A stretch of DNA of 5,462 nucleotides. Origin: Candidatus Woesearchaeota archaeon. Lineage in GTDB: Archaea > Nanobdellota > Nanobdellia > Woesearchaeales > GW2011-AR4. The stretch covers positions 1 to 5,462 of the forward strand of contig JADHVE010000072.1 of the NCBI GenBank assembly GCA_016784195.1, written 5' to 3'. Below, in pieces: positions 5,300 to 5,462 of this stretch. The first letter of the stretch is position 1; the number at the start of each line of letters is the position of its first letter. The notes beneath the pieces are model-generated. The model ran no database searches. It saw only the letters and a program-made list of their open reading frames with translations, and was not told where the DNA came from. Position numbers and translations under genes: made by a program.

Positions 5300-5347
5300 A
5301 AACATAAATAATTGCACATACTTATAAATATTGCTGTTTTTATGTTT
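5300..5347 (-). promoter_or_regulatory. Operon promoter with candidate repressor sites
   Basis: The minus strand has TTTATAAG (complement of 5321-5328), an archaeal TATA box whose expected start site lies near 5300, just before the ribosome site. A 9-bp inverted repeat, AAACATAAA at 5300-5308 and its complement at 5339-5347, is centred on the TATA box. A direct repeat, ATAAATAATTGC at 5304-5315 and ATAAATATTGC at 5324-5334, recurs after 20 bases, about two helical turns. Such symmetry fits binding by dimers of the small regulator and would block TBP, but AT-rich sequence can produce these repeats by chance. The same TATA region also reads as TTATAAATA on the plus strand, so divergent transcription is possible. 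Confidence 0.5.
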
Positions 5348-5359
5348 TCTCGCCCCTCT
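5345..5359 (-). repeat. 15-bp direct repeat shared with the start of the pyrophosphohydrolase gene
   Basis: The sequence AGAGGGGCGAGAAAA on the minus strand occurs here and again at 5145-5159, exactly 200 bases away. The copy at 5145-5159 supplies the ribosome site and start of the pyrophosphohydrolase gene; this copy is followed by CATAA and starts nothing evident. Twelve of its bases, GGGGCGAGAAAA, recur in the opposite orientation at 1759-1770 at the other end of the operon. Confidence 0.6.
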
Positions 5360-5372
5360 CTTCTTGTTCTTG

Positions 5373-5462
5373 ATGGCTCACTTTGTTCTCTTGATTGAAG
5401 ACGCCCCTAAAAATTACTTTGCGGACGCAGGTTTCCCACACGTTGTATGGGAAAAGGATTTA
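5373..5462 (+). CDS. Possible start of a divergent gene, cut by the window edge
   Basis: An ATG at 5373 opens a plus-strand frame of 30 codons that stays open to the edge (MAHFVLLIEDAPKNYF at the start). I do not recognise the product. A plus-strand TATA-like TTATAAATA at 5322-5330 would place a transcript start roughly 20 bases before the ATG. Against it, no ribosome site precedes the ATG, and the stretch contains a perfect 7-bp hairpin. On the minus strand two frames end within 60 bases of the window edge, so this could instead be the tail of an upstream minus-strand gene plus spacer. Confidence 0.22.
   Translation, partial: MAHFVLLIEDAPKNYFADAGFPHVVWEKDL
5432..5454. repeat. 7-bp hairpin near the window edge
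   Basis: TTTCCCA at 5432-5438 pairs with TGGGAAA at 5448-5454 around a nine-base loop. A smaller hairpin, TGCG-GA-CGCA, lies just before it (about 5420-5429). On the minus strand a T-rich stretch (AATTTTTA) follows the small hairpin, so the pair could act as a terminator for a gene entering from the right. Confidence 0.4.

Noticed and set aside
5340..5459. Minus-strand open frame of 39 codons at the right edge
   Set aside because: It has no ATG, begins right after a stop codon at the window edge and has no ribosome site, so it cannot be the tail of a longer gene.

Overview
The window looks like an accessory region of an AT-rich archaeal genome. The evidence for an archaeon is direct but limited: canonical TATA boxes with BRE-like purine-rich upstream elements precede the transposase and the five-gene operon, leaders are very short with GAGGTGA/AGGTGG Shine-Dalgarno sites, and poly-T tracts follow genes. 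A small-genome DPANN-type lineage would fit the composition and protein style, but that placement is inference.

Layout. Positions 8-1562 are a complete IS1182-like insertion sequence. It has one DDE transposase on the minus strand, imperfect terminal inverted repeats beginning GTCCCACAAT, and a 4-bp AGCC direct repeat at its borders. Positions 1567-1794 are non-coding and hold an unusual set of G-rich repeats (GGGGGAGTTC). Two of these begin units that each carry a short hairpin, a 7-nt spacer and a 7-bp hairpin; the stems differ between copies but pairing is kept. Positions 5288 down to 1795 form a compact minus-strand operon of five genes, four of whose junctions overlap or nearly touch: a 48-residue ribbon-helix-helix-like protein, a MazG/dCTPase-like nucleotide pyrophosphohydrolase, a large PD-(D/E)XK nuclease/SF1 helicase (DUF2075, Schlafen-type helicase), a winged-helix/nucleotidyltransferase protein and a HEPN protein. 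A promoter with inverted and direct repeats suitable for an autorepressor lies at 5300-5347. The last 115 bases hold only a possible start of a divergent gene and a hairpin.

How the genes may work together (inference). The regulator probably represses the operon. The pyrophosphohydrolase may hydrolyse (d)NTPs, the helicase-nuclease may process DNA or RNA, and the NTase/HEPN pair resembles MNT-HEPN toxin-antitoxin modules, in which the NTase modifies and silences the HEPN RNase. An operon combining nucleotide hydrolysis, a nuclease-helicase and an RNase toxin pair is a plausible anti-virus or anti-plasmid module; it is the main candidate system here. The adjoining IS and repeat tract also fit a mobile or defence-island setting.
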